From positions 17,026,303-17,090,302 of the forward strand of contig JAAOOA010000002.1 in assembly GCA_012861695.1 (NCBI GenBank): a stretch of 64,000 nucleotides of DNA. Direction: 5' to 3'. The position numbers and the translations under genes are program-made. The DNA is from Trematomus loennbergii (taxonomy: Eukaryota; Chordata; Actinopteri; Perciformes; Nototheniidae). Shown here piece after piece: positions 45,951-58,549 of the stretch. Each line of letters starts with the position of its first letter. Position 1 is the stretch's first letter. The notes below the pieces were generated by a model. That model was not told the origin of the DNA and made no database searches. It saw only the letters and a list, made by a program, of their open reading frames with translations.

Positions 45951-48049
45951 CCAGAGCCATATGTTCACACTTTGTTATTGTTGCACAGGTTCAGGAAAAC
46001 AGTTTGTTTTTTACTTGCTATCCGACAAGCTCTGTAGTTTCACAGCTTCATAGATCAGAGTAGCTGGTTGGTGAAGGAGCTTTCATTAGAGCTGTAACAA
46101 TGCCGATTAAAACATTTAAATAATGGATTTGTTAATGTGAGGACATTGTTGATCATTTGTCGTTTAACTAAACACTGACTGGGTCTCGATTTAATATATT
46201 TATACTATAGCTTTACGTTTGGTAAGACAAAACAGGTCCTCTTTTAGTGACATATCCTAGTATATGATTGTAACCAAACCTTTTGGGATCACATAGGACT
46301 TAAACAGACAGACATTTATACTGAATTTTAAATGTATCATGTTAAATATATTCTATCCTTCTTGTTTCTTTCAAGACTGCTGCACATTAAAACCTTCAGC
46401 AGAAACACTGCTCTAAGTGCTCAACAATCAAGATGCAAGCAGGGGACTACAACCTGGATTGGCACCAAACGTCTATGTCTCTTTGCTCACAGTGCGTGTC
46501 AGCAGGACGGACCACTGAGGGCCAGAGGTGGCCCACTTGTTAGGACATAGCAAATGTCACGGGCAGAGGGAGAGAGCATCCCCTCGAGTCCCCCAGATGC
46601 TGCTCCCACCTCTCATCATTAACTCTCACACTGAGATAGTAATTAGGGCTCCTGGCGGCATAAGACAGATTCTGCATCAGACCACATTTTCTAAGCTGTC
46701 ATTCTAATTATATAGGCCAGGGCAAGATAGATCAGCTTGGTCGTGTGTTAGTGTTGATGTCAGTTAATCATGGTGACTCGGCCCAAGTCACAAGGCTCTC
46801 CGCTGCGTTTGTCTGACGGTACAAAAAAACAAGTTTGTGGTAGAGGTGGTGAAGCTACAATTTAAACCGTTATTAGTTCTGTCTCATGGCTCATAAACTA
46901 TAGCACAAATGATATGCAGGTGTGACAGTACTGTGTCATGACTCGCAGAAAGAATTGAGCTGCTCATTTAAGTCTGGTGTTATCCAACCCCCCTCCTCAA
47001 CAAACTGGCATAATATAACCTTTTCTTGCAGTGGAAGCCAGGACATGTTAATTGGATTTGACAAGGGCATATTATGCACAACAAATATTCATAATTCGGC
47101 AAAAATTGGAACAGAAAATTGGAAATAAAGAACAGAACAAAGTAGCTTTACATGGTCGGGTAGTCTGAATGTCTAGTATCATATTCTTTCCTGCTGCCTG
47201 CATAAAAAGGCACAGAACTGTAACAATGGGTATCAGTGGAAAGTGCTTTAAAGTTAAAGCTGATGGATGGCTTGTCAAAAAAATAATTGCACTGGTGGGG
47301 AAGTGGGTCTGCGTGCTTGGAGGGGGGAGAGCAGGATCTACAGAGAGGATGATGGGAAGTGACAGTGGTCTGTCAAGACGCAGTGGCTGCCCAGAGTAGT
47401 GTGAAGCCCCAGCTAGAAGGTGGCAGAACAGAGCAGGCTGTCAGAGCAGGAAAGTGCCTTTAATACATTGAAATGAAAAGGAATCCGCCTGTCAGACCTG
47501 TTCAGCCAGTCAAGGGAGGAAGAAGGAATATGGTGGAATAGGTGTAGATGGGTAGAGCTGGGAGTCGCCGGCGTGCCACTGGCCTTGCTACAGGTACAAA
47601 TCATGCAGTCGGATGAGACGGATCGTCCACCACTAGTGGCTGCTACCAGTTATAACTGGTTCCTTTTGCTGTGACAATTCATTAATCAGTTTGACAGATT
47701 TGGCCTTATTACATGGAATATTTGACACTTGAGCAATTGGATTGTCAACTGCATCCTTTTATAAATGCAATTCAAAGAAGCCTGTTATCTTTAAGGAGTC
47801 GTGAACTGACCTTGGGAGGCAAGCATTACTGTTTGCTTACATGCATGCATTATTAATAAATATACATATATAAAAAATACACAACTTCATCTGCTTGGTC
47901 CCATGCATGATATAAAAGTGTCAGGCTTTGATTGGAGGGATGATGTATAGACTGACCTAACAAAGGATCAAGTGCCCAGTAAGACAGACAGCTAATAGAT
48001 AGAGAAGCAAGAGCAGCCTCATTTAGAGAAGAAGGGCTGTTTGTGCTGC
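45951..48049. other. Non-coding DNA, no gene seen
   Basis: Mostly unique. 46080-46180 faintly resembles the start of an R1 copy but is not called. 46550-46800 is more complex. AGCTAGAAGGTGGCAG at 47411-47426 resembles a CTCF site (CC..NAGGTGGCAG core). 47840-47885 is AT-rich with ATGCATGCAT. Short mirrored frames at 46922-47604 show no domain. Confidence 0.45.
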
Positions 48050-48540
48050 CAATATGACAAAGGGGAAGTCGACAACCATTGATCCATGCTCACGGATGAC
48101 AGCTTAAAAATTCAGCAATAATCATGACAAATGAGGAGAGGCACCACAGCAAGAAAATTATCAATAATCGGCGTCTGAGAAGAAATGCCAAGGTCAGAGA
48201 GAAAAGGCTACTGAAGTTCTCTCTCTGTGTGGATGCTGCCAGGTGATAGGAGGAGCAGGAGAAGTTATTAATTAAGTTTTGGATCCCACAGGGACATGAT
48301 TGTCCCTCAGTATAGATTCCTTCCCGGAGCCCACTGAATGCCAAGGGCAAAGAGACCATTATGTAACGGGCAGGTTCTGGTGGCTCTGATCCCTCACTGG
48401 GGAGCTGCTGGATGGATTTGCTGTATCAATAACTCAATCCCTTTTCAAAGGAAACCTGTGAAGGCTGAGGCATTAGTCGTATCACTTTTCATGACAGGTC
48501 ACTGCTGATGTGGGATTTACCTATTCATTCATCCAAAATG
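48050..48540. promoter_or_regulatory. Enhancer-like block (candidate CNE)
   Basis: Seen: repeat-free sequence with ATCAAT at 48160-48165 (ONECUT/CUX core), TTATTAATTAAG near 48265-48276 and a dyad GGGACA-TGAT-TGTCCC at 48291-48306. The antisense frame 48090-48359 is partly hydrophobic but lacks any family signature. Inferred regulatory. Confidence 0.33.
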
Positions 48541-49799
48541 TTCCATCGCTTGTCCTGGTCAGGGTCGTGATGACAAGCAAAGTAGCAGACAAGTCATTTT
48601 CTCTTGATAACTTTCTCCAGCTAGGAGTACAGAATCATCAATGCATCTAAGACAAGCTGGGACTTACTGAACTTGCACAGTATCTTCCCCATTTAGTGAG
48701 GAAAGTGCCCAAATTATCTTCTACCTTCTGCAATTATGAGGTAGCAATGGCTTGATGCAGATTGTCCAGAATGGCTGAACCCACTCAAAGCTGGTGATTG
48801 TTGAATATTTATCTGGTACATGGTAAAGCTTTTCTTTTAGCCAACTATATTGCCACAACGTCTGTCTTATACCAAGCCTTGGTTATTGGTTGGTTGGTGT
48901 AAAATCCTCCAACAGACTTTAAAGTAATCTCTGAAATATATAAAATCCCTGGCAAAACCAATCACTTTAGATTTTCTTAATATATACAAAGTGACCCCGC
49001 TGACTCTATCGTAGAGTAATTCTCTTTAATGAAGTCAATGACTTGTTTTTCGTAGATGGGGCAATTAATAGTTGCATCATTAGACTTGGCTCTTTTTTCT
49101 ATTAGGCTTAGCAAGTTGCATAATGCTAATGTCCTTGGTTATTTGCCGTTAAAGTAGAATGAAAGAGGAGTAAACTGTAAAGCAGTAAAAGGAGTTGCTG
49201 ACACAGCCAGCAAAGCTCATTTCAGTGAGATGCAAATACAGGAATGCAGCTGCAAAAGCACTTTTTTTGTACCTGTTTTTGAAAAGTCTCTTGTTCAGCC
49301 AAGGTTCAATGGGACACGAGGTCAAAAAGACAAGAGAATAATTTACTAGTTGTGTCATGCTCCTGTGATTGAGTCGCCATTCTGGCTTTGGGGCTTGATT
49401 TGTGGCCTCTGTGTGAAAAGTGGCATGTGGCTGTAGGTATGCACACTTCAGGGGAGGTGCGCTTTCTCGCATCTCTGGTCCAAACTAGCACACTGCTAAT
49501 AACAACACAAGATATTAATCCTCAGCTGCAGCAGCAAAGAGAAACACCTCGGTGGAGGTGTGAAACAATTAAGCGTCCACAGCAGCTCATTTGTTGACGT
49601 TTGTTTGCCGTCTTAACCAGGTCTATAGAATGTTCACATCCATTCACACAGAGTTGTACATTTTCTCAATACTGTTAGCATCATAATGTAATATGTTGCC
49701 TCAAGAGGGATGATTATTCTGTCATTCTATTACCGTCCAGACGCTGCCCACACACTTCCTTTGCCTTTGCTGTAAGGATAAAGCACAGTTCCTGTTTTT
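48541..49799. other. Non-coding DNA, no gene seen
   Basis: Unique sequence. Overlapping frames at 49149-49597 on both strands are mirror images of one another and show no domain. Nothing else recognised. Confidence 0.5.
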
Positions 49800-50220
49800 C
49801 TAGGACCATCTGTAAGAAAAAGCCAGCCCAAGGTAAAAAGGATGACTGCAACTTGGCAGAAGATTAAACGGGCCCTCCGCAAAAGCCATTAATAATTCTC
49901 ATATTTTGGAAACAGACCATACATACAGAATCTGCGGTATTTAATCTCCTCTCTCAGCGAATAAAAAAAAAGGTCAGCTGGGAGGGGAGACTTTTTTTTC
50001 CTCCACAGCCCAGAGTGATGGGCCTAGCTTTTCCAAGGCACCCCATTTGTCTGTCAGGGCTGTGAGCAGAGCTGGTGATTTAGTTTCCATCACATGAAGC
50101 TCATGTCCGGTTGATGATACTGCCAGGCGGGATATGGGGAGAATTTGTCACCTGGAGCTTTGACGGGGAGATAATTGCTGATAGTTAGCAGAATAATAGG
50201 ACATGAGCATTACACAGGGT
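49800..50220. promoter_or_regulatory. Enhancer-like block
   Basis: Seen: complex, repeat-free sequence with an A9 run near 49963-49971 and TTTAATC and CATTAATAATTC strings near 49888-49945. Open frames are short. Inferred regulatory, moderate to low certainty. Confidence 0.27.
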
Positions 50221-52894
50221 TTAGGGAATATGTGTTGCTCACACTTCAGAACACATTTTCCCACATCATTTCAGTATTGAGTTTGTTTACGCTTTGATCA
50301 TTTAACATAATCAGGCTAAACACAACCAGCCCGTCTACTGAGTATTTAGAAAAATATCCACATGCACATTTTTCTCACCACACTGCTGAGACATTATTAT
50401 GTTAACACTTTAAGCAGATTTAGCATGTGATCGCATTATTAAAACAAATATCAGAACAGTCTGGGTTTTTGCTTTGAGCTCTTTGATTCAAAGGTGAAAT
50501 AATGATTATGCAGATCAAAATGTCCTACAAGTGGCTTTGTTTTTTGGGAGTAGGGCACAGCAACATCAAGATAAGTTGCATCATTTTCCCCCCCACACAT
50601 AACATTTTTTGAACAACTGTGGGATGAAAACATACAGAAAACAGAGTGGGTGTTACAGAAACAGACTGCTATGCATGGTTGATAGCTGCTTCTTTAAAGA
50701 CAATCCCATGTAGTTTATAAATGCAGTTAGAACGTCTGTGTCGTGCATTGACATTGCCCATCCTTCTCTCAGCCCGTGAGTCATGGTGAATATCCACGGG
50801 ATCAGGCAAGACCCCTCCGGCCAATCAGCAGGTCTCACACAGCCTCAACACCTCTGCTGAGCAGCATCCAAAAACAACAGCTCGGCCTGTGGCTACAAAC
50901 AAGGCAAGGCACATCAGAGCACAATACAGAACCATTTCAAACTCACCAGGAGTTGCAGTCTCCCCCCCCCCCAGTTAAGTAAAAGGTTATTTCTCCTCAT
51001 TATTTCTTGGTTGATCCTCTACTTGTGTAAACTATAACCTCCAAAGTGCAGCAGTCAATGGATACAGTGCACAATGTTTTTCTTTTCTTTTGTGGCTGTT
51101 CTCTGCCGCTTATTGACAGGATTTCCAAAACCCTCACATTCCTAGTTTGCAGCTGGTCTGAGAGTTCATCCAGGGTCTCCTAATGTTCTGTCTTTAGGAT
51201 CATTTGGACGTATAAAAAACATTCAGCCCAATTAGTTGAAATAATGAAAAAAAGCTAAGCGTTGATATGAAGTTGTGCTATTTCCCCAAGGGCTTCATGA
51301 TTTCCCTTTCTAATAGTATTGGCTCCACACTTGTAGGATACGCGTTTGTTTTACAATCTCTTCAAATATAAGACAATGAAGAACTTTGTTGAAACTTAAT
51401 TTGACACAAATGTTGGCAAGATGAACACACAATTTTCTTTGAGTAACTTACAAAAGAGACGGGTCACAGCCGACAGCCGTAATAGATGGAGCAGCAAAAG
51501 GAGTGGTGCAGATAAGGGAAATGTGCCAGAAAACTCAGCTGTGGGGGTTAGGGAATAATCTCTCTATAATAGCCTGTGTTGGGTCAGAGAGCACTCCCGG
51601 ACCCCCCCTGCTGTCTTCCTGTGTGTTAACTAACGCTCACCAGAGTTTTGCCTGAACTCGGGGCTGGCAGAGCCACGGAGTGGGATCCAAATTCTCAGCA
51701 GCTCTGCGACCTGGCTGAACCTCTACCTAACGCCCCTCGGTGGGAGGGGTGAAACTGCTGAAGAAGTCCTCTGAGCCAGCCAGAGGCTGATTTAGGCAGA
51801 TCTACCCCCTTCCAGCGAAAACATATCTTTGATATAAAACACAAATGATCTCCTTTGGGAGCACTGTGAATCCTTACTGCAGTTTTTTTCACTTGATGTG
51901 GTTCACTGGGCCATTTGTGTGTTGGATTGTTAATGAAGTGTTTTTTCATTCTTTTTGTGATCCTTTTTTTGCTGAGGATTCATACAAAATATGAAATTCT
52001 TGTTTCTTGTCCAAGAGTGTCTGATGCATGGATGGAAATACTTCATTCTCTTGGGGGCCACAGACATCGTGCTTTTTAAAATGAGTGGGTTGATGTGGTC
52101 CAAATGGGAAGGGTTTGCAAGACATGTAGGTCCCACCCAGTTTAGCCCTTTGACTTGCCTCATTCTAACTAGGCCTAATGAAGGGGAGGGGGGTTTAAAG
52201 AAGTCTCCAGCAAGCAGCCAGGCATTACCGATTAGGTCAGTGGAACGGCCGCTGGGCTGAGCATGATGGATGACTGGTGGAATGAGTTTCTGCCTTGCGG
52301 TATTGTGAAATCTTTTCATTGTCACTGACGGAGCCTATGAAGGGGACTGATAAATGAGGGAGCAAGTGTCAGAAACGCCCTTTCTTTGCCCTGCTGTGGC
52401 TTTAATATCTCCCCCAGCTACAGAGCAAAGAGTATTGATAAAAGCAAAAGTTTTAAAAATAACCATGGTTGGTGGAGCTAGACGCAGCGCGGTGGGGGTG
52501 ATTAAGTCGACGGGCTACCGAACCAACCCAGGGTTGGTCGTTGTAAACACCAGGCGAGGCCAGCGTGCATGCTGGGAAGAGGGAGACGCTTTTTATGGGG
52601 AACGGGTGTAACCTAAGTGACACAGTGCTGTGATGAATGTGTTGCCTCCATCTGGTTTCAGCACATGTAATAAATATCTGGACTCATGTTTGACCTCTCT
52701 CACTTAGCAGACACATCTTTCATATTGGAAACATCCAAGAGGGAAGCACCATAATGGCTGTGTGGAAGGGAGGGTGCAGGACCTGTATTTATTATATATC
52801 TAAAGGCATTAATGTAGCAAAACAAGTGCACAACAAAATGAAATGTCCATCTACACCCATAATATCATTTACTAATTAAATAATGCATCTTTTA
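50221..52894. other. Non-coding DNA with poly(C) run and one palindrome
   Basis: No gene seen. Contains an 11-base poly(C) run at 50962-50972, an enhancer-like stretch at about 52000-52320, and the palindrome at 52522-52538. The 131-codon minus frame 51930-52325 and the 89-codon plus frame 51991-52260 cover the same DNA with no domain in either. Confidence 0.48.
52522..52538. repeat. Perfect 8-bp inverted repeat, 1-base centre
   Basis: ACCAACCC-A-GGGTTGGT, lying in a locally CpG-richer segment (52480-52600). Looks like a dyad protein-binding site, but no factor is assigned with confidence. Confidence 0.92.
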
Positions 52895-53055
52895 GTGGAA
52901 AGAATATCAGAAAATAGTAAAACAATGTACATTGCATGTTCCAAGAGCCCTAGGGGTGGTTACAAATGACTTGTTTTTCCAAGCAACAAACTTAAATCTA
53001 AACATATTTGATAAATAAGGCAGCAAATAATCATGCTTAGGAAATGACTATATAT
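52895..53055 (+). repeat. Degenerate R1 repeat, copy 4
   Basis: Seen: GAATATCAGAAAATAGTAAA, CCAAGAGCCCTAGGGGTGG, CAAATGACTTGTTTTTCC and AAGGCAGCAAATAATCATG, collinear with the family's TGTCAGAAAATAGTGAAAAA, CAGAGCCCAAGGTGACG, CAAATGTCTTGTTTTGTCC and AGCAGCAAATCCTCACA as I recall them. Same orientation as the other copies. Confidence 0.55.
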
Positions 53056-53943
53056 TGTTTATTATAGATCTAGATGTATTTTATATATTTTGTCAATTAT
53101 TTTTAGACACAGACAATATACATATTGTTTGAGCTGTGGTCTCAATAGAAGAGTATTTATGAAACAAACAAATGGAAAGAAATGACCAAAGTCAGACATG
53201 CACAGTTTCCTTTATTCCCCCCCCCCCGTCCTGCAGCTTTCTGCTCTGACCTTGCAGCTCCTCTGCCCCATCCATCTTGGGCTGTTTAGCCATTTCACTG
53301 GATACATACCGCGCAGATTAACACAATTCATCACCACAATCATCCTCGATTCATCACCCGTCCCAATGAATGTTTTGACATCTAGTTAATTTTCTGCTGA
53401 TGATTTATCAAATTATAATTACCATACTCTGAAGGAGTCATTCATTATGTTGATACATGATAATGATGCCAAAGTGGATTGAATTTTAAGTAAGTTCTCT
53501 GTGATTATAGCATATGCATTATTGTGAGTAATGCCTTACAATTTGGTCCCCTCCAGCACTTGCAAGTCTGGGGACTTTCTGTTGTGACAATAAATACCGA
53601 AACAGGCAGGTTGTTGTTTAATCTTTCAACATACAGTGTTAACTGAGAGCATGCAGAGTAAAAAAAACAGATTCAGGCCTGTAATTTAACATGGCTGGAA
53701 TTAAAGGGTGTTTTAATTGCTACTCCGGAGTAGCAAGGACTTTAATAGCTTCAGGTTTAGCTGCAGTACTTGGGTACTTTATTAGTAGTTCACTGTTCAT
53801 TGAGCCTTACTACTATGGCTCAAAAACAATCAATACAGAGACTGGGCAGCTGTGCATACTGCAAGACAGAGAGTTAATCTATCCATTAATCTTGTTATTA
53901 TTTAATTAAAATGCTCATAAGGCTGCTAAGTAGATAGTAGAGA
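53056..53943. other. Non-coding DNA with poly(C) run
   Basis: AT-rich unique sequence with an 11-base poly(C) run at 53217-53227. Open frames 53198-53389 and 53691-53909 (+) are short; the latter has a hydrophobic stretch, but nothing ties it to a gene. Confidence 0.5.
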
Positions 53944-54145
53944 TGCTGGTTACAATTACTTACATTATCGATTCGTCTGTCACTATCTTTTTGTTGTTGA
54001 ATCTGTTAGTCTTAAAAATGTGATAAACTATTGTCCAGTCGATTACTTTTGTTTATTAAATATACAGTATTAAATAAAGCAGCAAAATAGAGTGAGAAGC
54101 AGCAATCTCTCACATATGAGAAACTGGAAGCAGACAATTCATTAT
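53944..54145 (+). repeat. Degenerate R1 repeat, copy 5
   Basis: Seen: GGTTACAATTACTTACATTA then TCGATTCGTCTGTCACTATC, GTCCAGTCGATTACTTTTG, and CTCACATATGAGAAACTGGA then AGCAGACAATTC, collinear with the left end and the CACATTTGAGAAGCTGGAA motif of the family. Copies 4 and 5 lie within 0.9 kb of each other. Confidence 0.58.
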
Positions 54146-56099
54146 AATTTGAACAACTAACTTATTCCTCTAACTATTTGAGTGCAAGTAGTCAGATAAT
54201 GGTAATAATGACATTGCACAATTACATTTCAGATCCATACTGTCACTGCACGTTCCTTCTGTCAGGTTCTTTTACTGTCGGCAGAAGTCAGACTGGGCTT
54301 TGCACCTTGCTTCACTGACTAATTGGAGGCGACTCAGATTGAATTAATGTTGTGTGCTGTGTTTGGTATGCAAAAAGCATGAATCTATTGTTCTGCTCAG
54401 AGCGACTGCATGTCATCATGCAGGGTATGTTGTTGGGCAATTAATTAGTACAGTGTACACAGTAGGCGTTACGAGGTCAGGAGGCCAACCCCCTCTCAGT
54501 GGTTCGATTCAGCTTGATGGTGACCAAGGGTCTGATAATTACGTGTCATGGATCTAAAAGTGGAATAGATATGCTACTGATTGGGGAAAGACGCTTCTTT
54601 TAAGTGCCTCTTCCTGCATCTCTTACACAATACAATGAAAGGTCATCATATAGAACAATACTGCATTTGCACCATGTTAGACAATTTGAACAAATGTCCA
54701 GTCGTATTGTTTACTCATTATAACAAGATGTTACCACGGCTGATGTCATGACATGTAGCTTTAATTAGTTATCTTTATGCTGCATGTTTGTGCAAGTTGT
54801 TAAAATGTTTGACGAGATAAAAAACAACTAAATTGTCCCTGTTATATACAGCAGCTTGATGTTTATATAGTCATATTTTATTTTATTTTAATTGAACCGA
54901 ACATGATGGTAACTTTCTTCTTTTTTTCCACACCTGCTTGTGTAAGCATCTACATTTCCTTTTATCAAATGGTACACTGCAGACATTCTCAATATCTCCC
55001 TTTTATCATTAAATAAAAACAAGTGGGTGGATTCAGCAAATTACATTTTCAACTTGGCAGTTCATATGTATAGTCTGTATATTATAGGGATTATGGGTGG
55101 CTGGTCCTTAAGACACACGCTTCTACAAATCTGATTGGAACAAAGGGTTTAGAAAAAAAGGATTTTGGACATTTGTCTTCCCAGTCCCCTACTTATCGAG
55201 AGACTTATTTGGCTGTCAACTTCCATGTTTCTCTTGTAACTCACCAGTGGCCATTTTGTCAGGCTAAGTGCTTAAATTGAGCCATTTTGTCTCACTTTAA
55301 AATAAACCAACATCTATTATGGTGATCTTTCATTCATAGCTCCTTCGCCTCTCACCTCCACCTCTCTCTGTATCCTTTCCCCTATTTGCCCTGGCCCCCA
55401 AGAAATGCATGGTGGGTAACATTATGAGGGCTCGCCTCTCCACTCCGGGCTTGTCAGGACCAATCTGCAGTCATTTGGTGTGAAATGTACGCCTTGGTCC
55501 AGGGCTCTCAAGGTCAGAGCCTGGTAATTGATGTTGCTTATTCATCTGTTTCCTGTGTCTTCTCTCCCTCCTTACACAGCGGCCTTTGTTTGGATGAATT
55601 GTTTGAAGATTTACTGTAGTTCTTAAAGGCCTTGAGAAGTGTCCCCCTGCTGCCAGGGCTCAATGTCCCTGCCTCGCTGGAGGCCCAGAGCTGATGACAC
55701 ACTGCTGGTCTGGGACAAAGGCCTGCTTTTCTAAGACAAGATGGAGGGCGCATCTCCCTGCATCACAATTGAGGCAATACTTGAATGGGAATTACAGTCC
55801 CTCTTCACTGCTCTAAATCAAGATTTTAATGGTTAAAAGGAAAAGAAAATTAAAATGTAGTTTTTTTCTTTCTACCTATAATCATGTATTATAAGGATAA
55901 ATTGAGGGAAATGTTCTGAAATACAAGTGCCAGATGCAGTTGGAAAATTAGTCCACTCAACATTTCCTTTACCAAATTGCCTTTTAGAAAATGATGACTG
56001 CCGTACAAATATACATTTGAATTTCAAAGTAGCTGCTATGAACACCTCAACAAAAAACTTTGAACATGGAAGTGAATCTCCAACAAGCACGTGAAGTAT
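54146..56099. other. Non-coding DNA, no gene seen
   Basis: 54150-55320 is AT-rich and unremarkable. 55380-55760 is GC-richer and repeat-free and may be conserved, but I see no distinctive motif. Short open frames only (54354-54557, 55538-55753, 55872-56111). Confidence 0.48.
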
Positions 56100-56450
56100 C
56101 TGTATTGCCACTTTTCAAAGCCTCTGCAGCGCCATGCACTCTTGATGGCTGTCACCCAAGGTGCAGATAAACAATGGGCTCATTTGAAAACAAAGAAATG
56201 ATTATGGGGGGACGTTTAATCCCAGCTTGACATGTCAGCAGGCTGCATGGGCGACAGCTTTCAAGAGAGGCTTTGAAGAGGCAATCTTTTCAGATTCTTG
56301 GCTCATTACACAATAAAGAACGCTTCACATGTAACTGAAGTGGGCTGGGAAATTATGGTTAATGATGTTTATGGGCTCCTTGACTTGCAAGTGAATTTAC
56401 AAGATTGGCCGTCGTGTGGCTAGTTGGCTCTTTAGAAGTAATGTAGAGGT
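56100..56450. promoter_or_regulatory. Enhancer-like block with tandem SOX/forkhead sites
   Basis: Seen: ATAAACAATGG at 56167-56177, which overlaps a forkhead core (ATAAACA) and a SOX core (ACAATGG), then AACAAAG at 56189-56195, a second SOX-type core in the same orientation, and GAAATGATTATGG after it. Further on are CAATAAAG and GGTTAATGATGTTTATGG (near 56357-56374). Repeat-free, no notable open frame. Inferred: a SOX-responsive conserved enhancer. Confidence 0.42.
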
Positions 56451-58549
56451 AAAGCAACATGAAACATCTCAGGAAGTTTAATCTGTTTTAATATTAACCC
56501 AAACAACCATACTCAGTGCTACAGTTAATACAAAGTATTTCAACATGCTAGAAAATTACCCGACAAATTACACTCGTGTTTTGGAGAAATAACATTCATG
56601 AATGCAACCAGAACATATATTTTATATCTTATTTAGGTAATGTCAATTCTGTCAATTATACTGTTAGGAATTGAAGTTCTCGTCACTTGTATTTCTTGTG
56701 TGTCCAGATCATAAAAAGAACCCAACCTTTTTACCAGCCGTTTAGAAATCCAACAATGGCTTCCCATTGGCAACAAGTTGGGCATTTCACTCCTTTATCA
56801 TCAAACAAAAGTCTTAATCTCCTTGATCATAGTCCGTGAACAAGTGGGGAGGAATGTGAGTGACGTGCCCACGGTAAACATAGGAAATGCACCTGTGAGG
56901 ACAATGTGTTGTGGAAGAACAAAAAAATGCACACAAGGCAGCTGGAAACCTTTTAATTAGTAGTAATTACCCTAGCAGAGGAACGTCGGGAGGCTTAAAA
57001 GGATTTGTGTCAGCGCGTGAGAGATCAAAGATTGAGCCGGTCACGTTTTGTTCTGCTGAGTCAAAAACTAATAAGGAGGGTGATAATGGGGCCCAGGAGA
57101 ATGACAACCCAGGTGGTGGTGTGTTTAATCCCCACTCAAGCCTTCCTGCAGTTAAACAATCGGATGGTTCAATGTTCTGTTATTTTTTTAAGAATCAGCT
57201 TTTTACTTATTGGAATATCTTTACTAAGACAGTACTTGTCAAGAGCTACACACATCTAATTAACATTCACTTGAAAATCAGTACTACTTTTCTATGCATT
57301 ATTCAAGTTACATGATTAAACACTACTATGATGTCAGGTAAGCCTGTCAGCCAGCAAGTTTCATTTTTATGATTGTATAAGCCAGAGGGTCATAAAGCTT
57401 TTCAGTCACAACCCATCAACCCAACCCGTGTGATGGTATCTGCAAGTTTTTCTGGAGGTGGGTCAAATCCAGCTTAAAAGTCGGTCCCCTTCACATCCAA
57501 TTCACCGTCACATTCTTACCTACAGGCAACCTCTGCGGAGCCCCGGTCATTAATCAAAGCGGAGTGCTGTCCTGACCTCAGCCCCTTTCCTTTGAAGTGC
57601 TCTGTCCTCTGCAGCATGAGGAAATCATTTGCTGCCTGATTCAATGAGCCATCAGTCGAGCCAGCAGACCTAATGACATGTGAGAATATTAACCTCCTAC
57701 CACCAAGAGTGCTGCTGCTTGGGAAGCAGTCTATTATTCATCCAAGGTTTTACTCAAACCCTTTTTCACGGGACTGCCTCTCTGTTAGACCCTCCTTCAC
57801 CAACTGTAACCATATAGGCTATTCCACCTTTCCTAACAATGGAAACATGTGGCTTTTATAAATGTTTCTTTACATGTACTATCTGTGAGCAGGGTTATCC
57901 CAAGACCAAAACATTAGAGAACAATGGAGCCTCTCATTGACAATTCATTAATCAATTTAATCATGTTTTCTGATGCTGTTAAAGCATTGTTACATCATTA
58001 ATGCTGGAAACACAGGTGGGAAACAAGCCATATATACAATGGTTAAATGACAAATAAAAAAATTAACAGTTTCAATTTAGACAGACTCTTTGACTAAATG
58101 TCTGGATTAAGTATTGAATCAATGAAGATGCTAATTGAAGGCTAGAAGTATGAACTGCTAGAATTGTTTTGCAATAAGACACTGTCTTTATAGAAAAAGT
58201 CTGTTATACAAATGTAAGCAAAAGAGCCGTCCCAGAGCCAACATGTAAGACACACTGGAATCTTTCTTGTTCTAAAGTTGTTTGACAGGTCCGTGAAAAA
58301 TATATTCAAGGCAAAAACCAAATCTGTTTTATATATCTCGTAAAACATGTTTAGATGTTCTGTGGTTTTTGACAGGTTCGGTAAAGATGTTTTCCCCTAC
58401 CTTAGAACAATTCTCTTGGATTATGTGTCTGAATTTAGCTCAAATCCATATGGTAAAAAGAAGTACTGGGACTTTAACCAACAATGTCAAATATTTAAAT
58501 TATAGTAAAAAGCCTTATATTTCTGACCATGCTCCTCCATGCCATTCAT
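56451..58549. other. Non-coding DNA, no gene seen
   Basis: Unique sequence. The 134-codon plus frame 56911-57315 overlaps an 84-codon plus frame in another register and has no domain. 56940-57130 and 57480-57700 have a more complex, possibly conserved texture. CAG/GTAAGC occurs near 57337-57345 without a pyrimidine tract. Confidence 0.47.

Noticed and set aside
46085..46180. Sixth R1 repeat copy
   Set aside because: Only AGCTGTAACAATGCCGATTA-like similarity at the start; the internal landmarks of the family are missing.
51930..52325. 131-codon minus frame opposed by an 89-codon plus frame
   Set aside because: Mirrored frames without any domain; the underlying DNA has non-coding enhancer-like texture.
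56911..57315. 134-codon plus frame overlapping an 84-codon plus frame
   Set aside because: Two registers are open over the same segment, with no homology recognised and no splice logic.
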